From: Clostridium transplantifaecale
GTDB lineage: Bacteria; Bacillota; Clostridia; Lachnospirales; Lachnospiraceae
Direction: 5' to 3'
NCBI RefSeq assembly: GCF_900626075.1
Contig: NZ_UYZY01000006.1
Span: 1-64,000, forward strand
DNA length: 64,000 nucleotides
The position numbers were made by a program, and so were the translations under genes. Positions 1-7,527 of this stretch are shown piece after piece. The notes beneath the pieces were generated by a model, which did not search any database, had not been told where the DNA came from, and was given only the letters and a program-made list of their open reading frames with translations. How positions within the stretch are numbered: the stretch's first letter is position 1; each line of letters opens with the position of its first letter.

Positions 1-193
1 AAATGGCGATAAGCTGGCCGGAACCATAACCGGAGGAATAAAATTCACAGTCGAACGTCTTGAAGAACGTTTCGTTATCACTGTGTCAGATGCGTCATCG
101 AAAGGATATAGACTTGACGCAACAGCTACCAGTTTAAAGTTTGACAGAGTAAACTCAACGAACATAACAAATATCTGGACTGTGACCCCATAA
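1..193 (+). CDS. Silent tail-fibre tip cassette A', second copy (promoterless, partial)
   Basis: Reading from AAT GGC GAT at position 2 gives the same protein tip as the expressed fibre gene at 2366-2929 (NGDKLAGTITGG... to TNIWTVTP) and ends at TAA 191-193. There is no start codon or ribosome binding site in view. The fragment begins directly at the crossover motif, so it can be translated only when joined behind a constant 5' fibre segment. Whether such a segment lies left of the window cannot be seen. It is oriented opposite to the expressed copy. Confidence 0.8.
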   Translation, partial: NGDKLAGTITGGIKFTVERLEERFVITVSDASSKGYRLDATATSLKFDRVNSTNITNIWTVTP

Positions 194-201
194 AATGGCG
201 A
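193..201 (+). repeat. Crossover motif AAATGGCGA, plus orientation
   Basis: This nine-base motif joins the end of cassette A' to the start of cassette D and keeps the reading frame Asn-Gly-Asp. The same motif, in plus orientation, is at 1-9. Confidence 0.8.
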
Positions 202-490
202 CTGGATTGACCTTGAACCTTATCTTGTTAATGGCTGGGAAGTTAACTTTAAATCCCGAGCTAAAAAGATAGGTAATTGTCACCTAATTGTTCTTAATGT
301 CAGAAATGGCGTGGCGACCGCTGGCACAAAAATTTTAGACAACCTTCCTTTTTCGGCTTATGGAAATTGCGTCAATTGTTTTTATGCAGCACAAAACAAT
401 GGGGAAAGCATTCAGGCTGTTGGAAATAACATTATTCTTGCCAATGACGCTCCTAGTGCTTCGATCTTTGCAAGCTTTTTTGCATATTGA
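194..490 (+). CDS. Silent tail-fibre tip cassette D (promoterless)
   Basis: An open frame of 98 codons runs from AAT GGC GAC (NGDWIDLEPYLVNGW...) to TGA at 488-490. It has no start codon of its own and begins exactly at the AAATGGCGA motif, in the same frame as the constant fibre gene, cassette B and cassette C. Beyond NGD/NGE the tip sequence is unrelated to those of A, B and C. It would become the C-terminus of the tail fibre if the recombinase moved it next to the constant segment at about 2559-2929. Its role in receptor choice is inferred from this arrangement; I do not recognise its fold. Confidence 0.8.
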   Translation, partial: NGDWIDLEPYLVNGWEVNFKSRAKKIGNCHLIVLNVRNGVATAGTKILDNLPFSAYGNCVNCFYAAQNNGESIQAVGNNIILANDAPSASIFASFFAY

Positions 491-498
491 TAGATTTC

Positions 499-529
499 AA
501 AATCACAATTTAATTGTCAAAACCTTACG
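499..529. repeat. Left arm of 31-bp imperfect inverted repeat around the recombinase
   Basis: Compared with the reverse complement of 1738-1768, the outer 16 bases (ATTAAATTGTGATTTT, read on the right arm) and the inner CGTAAG match exactly, with a divergent 9-base middle. It sits just after the stop of cassette D. It may be a recombinase binding site or a cassette-end remnant. Confidence 0.75.
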
Positions 530-652
530 TATTTTTGCCCTTTTTCAGTCCCTCTCTTTTTTACCCTTATATTTTTATGTCACCCAGTCTATTTTTTTGT
601 ACAAAAAATAAGCCACCCTCACGGCCGACTAAAAAACATTTTCCATCACCGC

Positions 653-1675
653 CTAAGCAGCATATTTCCGATAAGATTCCCGGACATTGTCCTGCTTAAT
701 ATTGCAGTAAATCAACGTTGTCTCTATTTTGGTATGCCCCATTAAAACCATGACCTCTTCAATCCGCATTCCCCGATTTAAAAGGTCTGTGGCAAACGTC
801 CGTCGGAACCGGTGTGGATGCACATTCCCGACACCAGCCCTTTTTCCCAAAGTTTTGACCAGGTACTGCACACCGGCTACCGTTATGCCTGTAAAAGGTT
901 TTTTCACTGCGGCAAATAACGGTCTTTCTGCCAATTCTTCTGCTGTCAGCCCCTCTCTTTGCATGCGATCTTTAAAATATCGGAAGAGGTGAAAACACGC
1001 CACATCCGACACATACAAATGTCTTTCTTTTCTTCCCTTACCCATGACCTTAAATTCCTGTTTGTATAAATCAATATCCCCCACCTTCAAGCTGCACAGT
1101 TCACTCACCCTGACACCTGTTGCATACAAAAACTCTATCAATGCCCTATCCCGACTACGGGTACAGGACAGCCTCAATGACTCTATCTCCTTTGCTGAAA
1201 AGGCTTGTTTTATAGTGCTTTCAATGCGTAATGACTCTATTCTTGCGATTGGATTCTCGGCCACCATGTTTTCTTTTTGCAAAAATGTCCAGAAACTGTT
1301 AAGATACCTCATCCTCCCCTGCAGTGTCACCATACTGATGTTATTATGTTCCCGCAACATACCAAAGTACCACCGTAAATCCATCGTTGTAATGTCTTCG
1401 ATGTTTTTATTCAAGGCGTTTCGGCAGTTGCTTATTTCCCTTACGTACTGGGCCAGCGTATTATTCTGTCGGCCAGATACTTTTTTACTGGCAACAAACA
1501 GCCTGATTTTAGCAGTATCGCTATCTGTGCCGGTCGCCTGCAGCTCATTTTTTTCTTCCACAATTTTTTTATCATGGAACTGGATGTAGAGCACATTTTG
1601 CAGCTTGTCCAGTTGTTCCTCATCCAGACAATTACTCATTGCCTGGACAACATTCATCAACATTTCTTCTAACAC
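653..1675 (-). CDS. Tyrosine site-specific recombinase of the tail-fibre inversion system
   Basis: This 340-residue protein belongs to the phage integrase/XerC-XerD superfamily. All catalytic positions are visible: Arg in ATGVRVSEL (about residue 187), Lys in MGKGRKER, His-x-x-Arg in HPHRFRRT (about 286), His in MGHTKIET (about 312) and the nucleophilic Tyr in LIYCNI (about 322). A SAM-like core-binding domain precedes the catalytic domain. The start is GTG at 1675 with GGAGG a few bases upstream. The gene sits alone between oppositely oriented arrays of fibre cassettes, inside a perfect inverted repeat, as Rci does beside the R64 shufflon. I infer that it inverts these segments. It is not placed as the integrase of a prophage, and no attachment site is seen beside it. 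Confidence 0.9.
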   Translation of the reverse strand: MLEEMLMNVVQAMSNCLDEEQLDKLQNVLYIQFHDKKIVEEKNELQATGTDSDTAKIRLFVASKKVSGRQNNTLAQYVREISNCRNALNKNIEDITTMDLRWYFGMLREHNNISMVTLQGRMRYLNSFWTFLQKENMVAENPIARIESLRIESTIKQAFSAKEIESLRLSCTRSRDRALIEFLYATGVRVSELCSLKVGDIDLYKQEFKVMGKGRKERHLYVSDVACFHLFRYFKDRMQREGLTAEELAERPLFAAVKKPFTGITVAGVQYLVKTLGKRAGVGNVHPHRFRRTFATDLLNRGMRIEEVMVLMGHTKIETTLIYCNIKQDNVRESYRKYAA

Positions 1676-1693
1676 TTAAAAACCTCCTTCCTG

Positions 1694-1710
1694 GTATTTC
1701 TACAATACCA
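1694..1710. other. Small hairpin upstream of the recombinase gene
   Basis: GGTATT-5-AATACC lies between the recombinase start and the 1738-1768 repeat arm. It could act in regulation of the recombinase; no function is shown. Confidence 0.35.
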
Positions 1711-1737
1711 AAAAAGAGGTCATTTCACCCTACTTTT

Positions 1738-1768
1738 CGTAAGATTTACTTCATTAAATTGTGATTTT
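1738..1768. repeat. Right arm of 31-bp imperfect inverted repeat around the recombinase
   Basis: Partner of 499-529. It lies 63 to 93 bases upstream of the recombinase start codon, so it may overlap the recombinase promoter. Confidence 0.75.
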
Positions 1769-1799
1769 GGGGCCTAACCCTGCCCTGAATAGTAGCCTT

Positions 1800-2102
1800 T
1801 TACTGTGCCAAAAAGGCCAAGCAATAACGGAACGACTGAAGGTTGGATGACACACAATATGCACTTACGGTGCCGTTCGTATTTATGACTAACTGATTGA
1901 CACTACCAGTAATTGGACAGTGTGCCCTGATCGTACTTCTGGGACGAAATCCAGCCGGTAGATTGCCCAATGTAAGTTCTGTATTCAGTGCAGTGGGGGT
2001 TATATCTGTGGAATAAATAAGATACACAACGCTACCTTCTTTACAAAAGAGCATATCAGCCGACAGCATACTGTTACTGATTTTCGCTGAACTTTCGCCA
2101 TT
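1800..2102 (-). CDS. Silent tail-fibre tip cassette C (promoterless)
   Basis: Starting at AAT GGC GAA (2102) the frame encodes NGESSAKISNSMLSADMLF and runs 100 codons to a stop at 1800. An internal ATG exists at 2069 but has no ribosome binding site. The natural left boundary is the AAATGGCGA motif at 2095-2103. The frame matches that of the constant fibre gene. It lies third in line behind the expressed cassette A and cassette B on the same strand. I infer an alternative C-terminal tip that is silent in the present arrangement. Confidence 0.8.
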   Translation of the reverse strand, partial: NGESSAKISNSMLSADMLFCKEGSVVYLIYSTDITPTALNTELTLGNLPAGFRPRSTIRAHCPITGSVNQLVINTNGTVSAYCVSSNLQSFRYCLAFLAQ

Positions 2103-2103
2103 T
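2095..2103 (-). repeat. Crossover motif AAATGGCGA before cassette C
   Basis: The motif lies after the cassette B stop codon and before cassette C, preserving the Asn-Gly-Glu frame. Confidence 0.8.
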
Positions 2104-2110
2104 TGTAGTG

Positions 2111-2365
2111 CTATAGTTTTGTCACTGCAGTGTCCCAGCTGGTGTTTTTAAAAAGGCAATACGTCTCTTTTATCGAGTACGCAAACATCATAACAGCGGC
2201 CGAGTCTTCAGCCCTTTTTAGTACAAGGCCAACCGTATAAGGGGATCCCATACCAGATATGACGCTTGTATCAGCACCTGTTAAAAAGCATGTCACCCCT
2301 AGCCGGCAAGAGTCTGCAAAAACTTTGATATCTGTGGCTTTGGCGGGATGCTTTAGATCGCCATT
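2111..2365 (-). CDS. Silent tail-fibre tip cassette B (promoterless)
   Basis: The frame from AAT GGC GAT (2365) reads NGDLKHPAKATDIKVFADS and continues 84 codons to TAG at 2111. It follows immediately after the stop codon of expressed cassette A, and the boundary motif overlaps the last base of that stop. There is no start codon at the boundary; the first ATG is internal and lacks a Shine-Dalgarno sequence. Excising or inverting cassette A would place this tip behind the constant fibre segment in frame. Confidence 0.8.
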   Translation of the reverse strand, partial: NGDLKHPAKATDIKVFADSCRLGVTCFLTGADTSVISGMGSPYTVGLVLKRAEDSAAVMMFAYSIKETYCLFKNTSWDTAVTKL

Positions 2366-2366
2366 T
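2358..2366 (-). repeat. Crossover motif AAATGGCGA before cassette B
   Basis: The motif overlaps the TAA stop of cassette A and opens the frame of cassette B. It is also the inner end of the right arm of the long inverted repeat. Confidence 0.85.
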
Positions 2367-2929
2367 TATGGGGTCACAGTCCAGATATTTGTTATGTTCG
2401 TTGAGTTTACTCTGTCAAACTTTAAACTGGTAGCTGTTGCGTCAAGTCTATATCCTTTCGATGACGCATCTGACACAGTGATAACGAAACGTTCTTCAAG
2501 ACGTTCGACTGTGAATTTTATTCCTCCGGTTATGGTTCCGGCCAGCTTATCGCCATTTAACTGAGTATACAAATCCATCAAAACCTTCCCCTGCGCCGCG
2601 CTCAACGGCAGATTTGCATTGTTCGTAGTACAGTTATTTACCAACATTCCGACGGTTAAAAGCCCAGTTTTCAAATTTTTAAAATCTTCCGCGAACTTCT
2701 TCATCTTACCGAGGAATGCTTTTGGCGTATCTCCGGCGGATGGGACGGGGAATTCTGTTGTGATATTGTCTGCTGTTGCAATTTTTGTATTTGAGATATC
2801 ACCGCCCGATACCGCCACTCTTTTCTTCAGTTCTGTATCCAGGCTGTCTGCATTATCATTAAAGTCCTGAATATTTACCGGATCGGAACCTTCCGGTTTT
2901 TTCAAATTATAATTTGTTGTATACTGCAT
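2366..2929 (-). CDS. Tail fibre protein with exchangeable C-terminal tip (currently cassette A)
   Basis: The 187-residue product begins MQYTTNYNLKKPEGSDPVNIQDFNDN, a start common in phage tail fibres of Firmicutes, and has a GGAGG site before ATG 2929. Residues 1 to about 123 are the constant part. At QLNGDKL the sequence enters the AAATGGCGA motif at 2550-2558, and the remaining 63 or so residues are cassette A. The gene ends the tail operon as seen, directly after the DUF2313 baseplate gene. I infer that it sits at the particle tip and contacts the target cell. It is short for a receptor-binding fibre, so the 951-residue protein upstream may form the main shaft. Confidence 0.85.
   Translation of the reverse strand: MQYTTNYNLKKPEGSDPVNIQDFNDNADSLDTELKKRVAVSGGDISNTKIATADNITTEFPVPSAGDTPKAFLGKMKKFAEDFKNLKTGLLTVGMLVNNCTTNNANLPLSAAQGKVLMDLYTQLNGDKLAGTITGGIKFTVERLEERFVITVSDASSKGYRLDATATSLKFDRVNSTNITNIWTVTP
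2550..2558 (-). repeat. Crossover motif AAATGGCGA at the constant/variable junction
   Basis: It lies inside the fibre gene at codons Leu-Asn-Gly-Asp. This is the only copy preceded by a translated constant region, so it is the presumed expression site of the shufflon. Confidence 0.85.
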
Positions 2930-2939
2930 AAATTACCTC

Positions 2940-3635
2940 CTATTTAATTTCTTCCCATGTTTTCCAGTAAATCATATCCCAGGTATAAAGCCCCAGGCTC
3001 TTCCAATCATCGTTCTCATACTCCACTTCGCGCATAATCCTGATTTCATCCCAGGTTTTCGTCAGCAGTTCATTCCAGGTGAAGATTTTTAAACTGTTCC
3101 ATGTCGTATAGGTGTATTCAAACCTGTATTCCAGGTGTGCAGGCTTAATATCTTCCAGCATGGCGACAAACGCCTGCATATTCCTGGGTATTCCTTTAAT
3201 GCCTATAAAGCGGACAATAAAACGGTGGTTCTCATTCTCCTCCACCACATCGACTTCGCCCCCGCTGAATGACTCTGCGGTGTTTTTGAGCATCTGTTTT
3301 GTTGTCGTTCCCTGTCCCCTTATTTTAGCCAGGACAATTTCACGCCGCTGTTCATAAGATAACTTTAAATTAGTCGTAATTCCCAGCAGTTCCTCCCACC
3401 TCGTAATTCCCCAGGAAGAAGTAGAAACAAAGCACTGAGCCAGCAGGTCGTACAGATAGTACCGAAGCAGCCCTATCTCCCTGCCTTGGGTCTGGTATAT
3501 TTCTTTCATTTCTCTTATTGAGGAAATAAAGGGCGGAACATAAAGCGACAAGTCTGTAAAATATTCCTCCTGTATTTCCGGCTCTAATTCTTCCAGGGCA
3601 TACTTTAACTTACCGTATTTTTCAACTCCATACAT
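2940..3635 (-). CDS. Baseplate/tail protein, DUF2313 (YmfQ/XkdU-like)
   Basis: This 231-residue protein matches the DUF2313 family (YmfQ, PBSX XkdU, Mu gp48), which links the baseplate J ring to fibres in contractile tails. The family's helical N-terminus and LSYEQRREIVLAKIRGQGTT segment (about residues 93-111) are visible. The C-terminus carries Trp-rich repeats (TWNSLKIFTWNELLTKTWDEI, then DDWKSLGLYTWDMIYWKTWEEI), likely strands that bind the next fibre. The gene lies two bases from the 951-residue fibre and ten from the switchable fibre gene. Confidence 0.8.
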   Translation of the reverse strand: MYGVEKYGKLKYALEELEPEIQEEYFTDLSLYVPPFISSIREMKEIYQTQGREIGLLRYYLYDLLAQCFVSTSSWGITRWEELLGITTNLKLSYEQRREIVLAKIRGQGTTTKQMLKNTAESFSGGEVDVVEENENHRFIVRFIGIKGIPRNMQAFVAMLEDIKPAHLEYRFEYTYTTWNSLKIFTWNELLTKTWDEIRIMREVEYENDDWKSLGLYTWDMIYWKTWEEIK

Positions 3636-3637
3636 AG

Positions 3638-6493
3638 TTACACCCCCTTAAGCTGGTTCCAGGTGTAAGCGCCATGCATCTGTGCCCAGGAAAACGGTCC
3701 CATCGGCATGTAGGCGCCGTCATGATTGTGGCTCTTCGGAGCCGCGTCTGTAATTCCGTATCCGGCCAGCGTTGTGGGATTCATTCCGGCCGTCACATGT
3801 CCCTGGGCGTTTACGGTTACGCTCCGGTAGGTTCCGGCGGCAGCTCCGCTGTTTGGATGCGCGTATACGGTGTCGGTAAACTTGGCTCCCGACGGCACTG
3901 ATGCGGCAATCGTATATGCGGATGACTTGATTCCTCCGGCTGTCCCGTCTGAAACAAGAACGCGTCCAGAAACTGGCGCCGCATTAAAACGACCGACCGG
4001 CAGCCAGGCAGACCAGATTCCGTTTGAACAGTAGCGTTCATAAACAGCTTTTGCCGAGGCTGAAAAAAATGTCTGCTTTGTAACATAATCCGTTTCGGAT
4101 GCCCATCTGAGGCTCTCCGCCTTTAGTAAAAACGGCTGTCCGGCGACAGGGATGTTCGTAATATTGGCCGCTCCGCCGCTCGTTTTCTCGGAGTAGAACT
4201 GTATTTGAGGACTTCCTGACGATAAGTTATAGCTGTTTACATCCACCGTCTGTCCCGTAATATTTGTCGCCTCCAGACTCGTGTGGCTGTGGGCTGCCGG
4301 AGTAAATGCACCGGGTTTTCCCGATATTTCCGTCCATCCGTAAGACGGCTTAGACGCTGCTTTCGCCCAGGCCGGAACATCGGACGCGGGCATGGAGGAT
4401 GGAAAGTCTGTAATTTGATTTTTAGGATGGGTATGTGAGGAAGCGGCTGCCCCTACCTGCGACGCCGTTACGCCGTGCGGATTGCTTTTGTTTCCGCTAT
4501 GGGTAAACGCGGTATTCCAGTTATCGAAAAGCGCCTGCGTAACCTTATCCAGTACCGTTTTATTCGCATGCGTATGGTTCTTGCTGGTGTCGATATCCGC
4601 CGATGTTAAAAAGCCTGAATCATTCGTAAACTGGGACAGTTTTGTCGGCATGTCCGTCACCTGGCTCTTCGTATGAGTATGTGAAGAAGGAGGGTAGCTG
4701 CCCGGCTTTCCGGTAATTTCGCTCCAGCCGTATGCAGGCTTTAACGCCGCTTTCGCCCATGCAGGCACATCCGACGCAGGCATGGATACCGGTTTGTTCT
4801 TAATATAGGCATCCGAAGACGTATCGGTTGTATTCCAGTCTGCCTGTACGTTTACATCGGCTCCCGGGGCAATTCCCGCCAGTTTATCCAGCATGGCCTG
4901 TGTTAACTTATCTATCACTCCCTTGTTGCCGTGAGTATGTTTCTTATTATCCGCATCATTCCATATGGTCCGCTCTGCAGCTGTAACGTGGGAAACAGAA
5001 TCCGCTTTATGAGTAATTAGATCAGAAACGGCCTTTGAAATTTTCCCTAACATTGCGGTTAACTTCTCCCCGCTCGTAATATTTTCCAGCGCAGTTCCCT
5101 GTGTAAAAGTCGGCGTCTGATCATTTGTCGCAACGTTCGGCACATTTCCAAGACCTGCCTGCGCCTTCGTTACACCGTGCGGATTGCTTTTACTACCGGT
5201 ATGGGTAAATGCGGCATTCCAGTTGTCTGTCAGTGTCTGGGTGACCTTATCGAGCACTGCCTTATTCGCATGTTCATGGCGCTTACCGTAGGCATCCGTC
5301 CAATTGGCCATCAGGGAATCCGTCAGGCTGTCCAGGGCGGATTGATTCGTGTGGACATGCCGTTTACCATAAGCCTCATCATAGGCGGATTTATCTTCCC
5401 TGCTCAACAGACCGTCCACATTCTGCGTTGCCTTTGGAATTGCATTTGCCGATATTGCGATCCATTCAGTTCCGCTCCAGCGGTATGTATAGTCGGTATC
5501 CTTTACATTGACCGTCCATCCGTCTTCCGGCGCAGGATATACGGCTTTCAGAGCCGCATAAGTATCAACCGCCTCTTTCCAGTCAATCGCAGTTTCCAGA
5601 GCTGCAAACTTATTGTCTACCTCGTTACGGGTATATTTGTCGTTCCAGTTCGGCTCTTTGGATGAGATGGCATCCCTGATTGCAGCTTCCGCAGCTCCTG
5701 CCCGCGATATCTCATTCTGAATCCCGGTCTGCAGTTTTGCTTCCTCCCCCGATGCCCGCAAAATCTCCGCTTCCAGATCATCGGCCAGCTTTTTCTCCGC
5801 CGATTCAGAGCGTTTTAATTCTGCTGCCAGATTAGCCGCATTGTCTGACTCTGCCGCCTCGGCCCTGGCAGTTTCTTCTGCAAGCCCGGTTCTTAATACC
5901 TGTTCTGCGTTTTCTGCCCTCTCTGTCTCTGCAAGAAGTTTCTTTTTTAAATCCTCTTCCTCACCACCGGCCCGCTTTATTTCCGTATCCAGGCCGTCTC
6001 TAAGTTCCCGTTCCGCCAGCCGTGCACGGCCGCTTTCTTCTAACAGCCGCCCGGCTGTCTCTGCTTCGGAATCCTTAGCCCGTTCTGCCTCAGCGTCAAG
6101 CTCCTCTTTCAACTTTTCCTCAGCCCTGCCCGCCCGTTCCGTCTCCGAATTAACCGCGGTCTGTGTTTTTGACACGGCTCCCTGCAGCCGGTTTATATCT
6201 TCTGCTTCCACCGTGTCTCCGTCAGTCTCATAACTGATATACACCTCCGGCACATCGGCAAAAACCTTAATGACTCTCTTCCAGGGAGTCAGACTGGGAG
6301 TTGATACCGAATAGGTCTGGATTCTGTCTCCGGTTAGCCGGGGGCCTGTAAAGACGGCCAGCGTCGCCGGATTTATGTTGTCATGTTTCAGCTCTCCGTT
6401 ATAAACGCCTTCACATAACAGCGCCTTCTCTTCGATTACATAATTATTCCCATCGATTTTATTGAGTTTCTCTTCAAATCGGCTGACCTCCAC
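3638..6493 (-). CDS. Long tail fibre with coiled coil, HxH repeats and pyocin-knob domain
   Basis: The 951-residue product has layers. Residues 1-95 form an attachment domain. About 95-275 is a strongly heptad-patterned coiled coil built of ERAxxAE-type units. A long shaft follows with repeated HxH units (KRHVHTN, KRHEHAN, KKHTHGN, SSHTHTK, KNHTHAN, AAHSHTS, KSHNHDG) alternating with SNPHGVT tail-fibre repeats. A pyocin-knob-like segment (QIQFYSEKTSG to IWSAWLPVG) lies near residue 770-830. In T4 gp37, HxH motifs coordinate iron along the fibre; a similar role is inferred here. The gene overlaps or abuts baseplate J by one base, so the two are translationally coupled. The large homologous repeats could recombine. 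Confidence 0.85.
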   Translation of the reverse strand: MEVSRFEEKLNKIDGNNYVIEEKALLCEGVYNGELKHDNINPATLAVFTGPRLTGDRIQTYSVSTPSLTPWKRVIKVFADVPEVYISYETDGDTVEAEDINRLQGAVSKTQTAVNSETERAGRAEEKLKEELDAEAERAKDSEAETAGRLLEESGRARLAERELRDGLDTEIKRAGGEEEDLKKKLLAETERAENAEQVLRTGLAEETARAEAAESDNAANLAAELKRSESAEKKLADDLEAEILRASGEEAKLQTGIQNEISRAGAAEAAIRDAISSKEPNWNDKYTRNEVDNKFAALETAIDWKEAVDTYAALKAVYPAPEDGWTVNVKDTDYTYRWSGTEWIAISANAIPKATQNVDGLLSREDKSAYDEAYGKRHVHTNQSALDSLTDSLMANWTDAYGKRHEHANKAVLDKVTQTLTDNWNAAFTHTGSKSNPHGVTKAQAGLGNVPNVATNDQTPTFTQGTALENITSGEKLTAMLGKISKAVSDLITHKADSVSHVTAAERTIWNDADNKKHTHGNKGVIDKLTQAMLDKLAGIAPGADVNVQADWNTTDTSSDAYIKNKPVSMPASDVPAWAKAALKPAYGWSEITGKPGSYPPSSHTHTKSQVTDMPTKLSQFTNDSGFLTSADIDTSKNHTHANKTVLDKVTQALFDNWNTAFTHSGNKSNPHGVTASQVGAAASSHTHPKNQITDFPSSMPASDVPAWAKAASKPSYGWTEISGKPGAFTPAAHSHTSLEATNITGQTVDVNSYNLSSGSPQIQFYSEKTSGGAANITNIPVAGQPFLLKAESLRWASETDYVTKQTFFSASAKAVYERYCSNGIWSAWLPVGRFNAAPVSGRVLVSDGTAGGIKSSAYTIAASVPSGAKFTDTVYAHPNSGAAAGTYRSVTVNAQGHVTAGMNPTTLAGYGITDAAPKSHNHDGAYMPMGPFSWAQMHGAYTWNQLKGV

Positions 6494-7527
6494 TACATCA
6501 CCTCCAGACTTATGGTTCCTGCTATTGCGATTTCTTCCTTCTGAAGCAATACGTTCCCTGCCTCACCATTAAGCATTAAATCTGAAAAGTCCTCCACGCC
6601 CTCAACATCCAGCAGTAAACTGCCCACCTTTGCCAGGCTCACATAAGAAATTTCTAATGCATTCCTCCCCAGATATTCTCTCAGTCTCCTGCTTAAATCA
6701 TCCTGGACCGAACCCAGGTACAGGCCGTTCTTCAGGCGAATTCCCGCCGTCACATGTATTTCTTTTTCCGATGCCGAAGCCACGGTAACCGTGGCGCCAA
6801 TCGGCCTAAGTTCCTCAATATGTTCCTTTACAGAGTTTATAAGCGCCGGGGCAGCTCCCTTTCGCTCCTCATTAGCAATCACGACCTTTACGGTTCCCGG
6901 TCCGTCTGAGAGGGGAAAAATCTTTGCGGCCCCCACTCCGCTGCACTCCATAGCCCAGTTGTAATAGTCATACCTGTTACCGCTGGCGGACGGTTTACGG
7001 ACCGCCGCCAGATACCTGCTTCTGAAATCCTCCGTATCCTCCTCATCCGTTCCCGGAATAAGAAGTTCCGTAAGCTGCGCCCGTTCCAGTCCTGCGACAT
7101 AATTGATCGGAATCATGGCGCCGGTGCTGTCATTGCCTGCTGCCCCGGCGCTCTCGCATACAAGACGGTATCCCCCGTCGTCCATTTTCTCGATTACCCG
7201 GAAATTCATTTTTCCGCGGCTGAACCGCTCTCCTGTTTCCACTTCGATTCCATCCGGAGAAAATACGCCCCGCCACTCGGCCGCCTGGGCTTTGTTCGGA
7301 ATCATGCCGTATTCCGCGGCACGCTTTACAAGAAATTCCCGGTCGGCCGTGTCTCCAAACGCTTCCCGCAGCACATTATCCAGGCTGATGTAAAGAATCT
7401 GCATCTCCGCTGCGGACGGCGCCAGCGCATCATACAAGATCGAACCTTCGCGTTTATCAAAGGACTCAGGTATCCTGTCCAGCATGCGTTTCAATATTTT
7501 TTCATAAGTTGTGTCCTCAAACATCAA
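6493..7527 (-). CDS. Baseplate J-like protein (XkdT/gp47 family)
   Basis: The 344-residue protein is a baseplate wedge component of contractile tails (Mu gp47, P2 gpJ, PBSX XkdT). The N-terminus (YEKILKRMLDRIPESFDKREGSI, then LYDALAPSAAEMQ) is typical, followed by the AEWRGVF and LLIPGTDEEDTEDFRSRYLAAV segments that mark the family. Its ATG has AAAGGAGG in front. The stop-start overlap with DUF2634 upstream and with the 951-residue fibre downstream shows one compact operon. Confidence 0.88.
   Translation of the reverse strand: MMFEDTTYEKILKRMLDRIPESFDKREGSILYDALAPSAAEMQILYISLDNVLREAFGDTADREFLVKRAAEYGMIPNKAQAAEWRGVFSPDGIEVETGERFSRGKMNFRVIEKMDDGGYRLVCESAGAAGNDSTGAMIPINYVAGLERAQLTELLIPGTDEEDTEDFRSRYLAAVRKPSASGNRYDYYNWAMECSGVGAAKIFPLSDGPGTVKVVIANEERKGAAPALINSVKEHIEELRPIGATVTVASASEKEIHVTAGIRLKNGLYLGSVQDDLSRRLREYLGRNALEISYVSLAKVGSLLLDVEGVEDFSDLMLNGEAGNVLLQKEEIAIAGTISLEVM

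Larger units (their letters stand above)
1..201. repeat. Left arm of a perfect long inverted repeat (cassette A copy)
   Basis: By eye these 201 bases are the exact reverse complement of 2358-2558. Each left position and its partner sum to 2559, and I see no mismatch. The arm is cut by the window edge, so the repeat may be longer. It starts and ends with the AAATGGCGA crossover motif. It flanks the recombinase gene and the silent fibre cassettes, so recombination between the arms would invert about 2.16 kb. Confidence 0.95.
2358..2558. repeat. Right arm of the perfect long inverted repeat (cassette A, expressed)
   Basis: Reverse complement of 1-201. This copy forms the 3' end of the intact tail-fibre gene, so inversion between the arms would leave the encoded tip unchanged while reversing everything between them. 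Crossovers at the shorter motifs are needed to change the tip. Confidence 0.95.

Noticed and set aside
302-310. A further GAAATGGCGT match to the crossover motif inside cassette D
   Set aside because: It ends in T rather than A, lies in the middle of a continuous coding frame, and no cassette boundary (stop followed by motif) is present.
653-1675. The recombinase as integrase of a prophage ending here
   Set aside because: It sits between fibre cassettes inside inverted repeats and no attachment site or tRNA is nearby.
1-2929. A diversity-generating retroelement (reverse transcriptase with template/variable repeats)
   Set aside because: No reverse transcriptase gene is in the window and the repeat copies are identical, not differing at adenines. 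The variation is by whole cassettes.
3638-6493. A CRISPR-like or tandem repeat array in the long fibre gene
   Set aside because: The repeats are coding HxH and NPHGVT units of varying spacing within one open frame; there are no cas genes.
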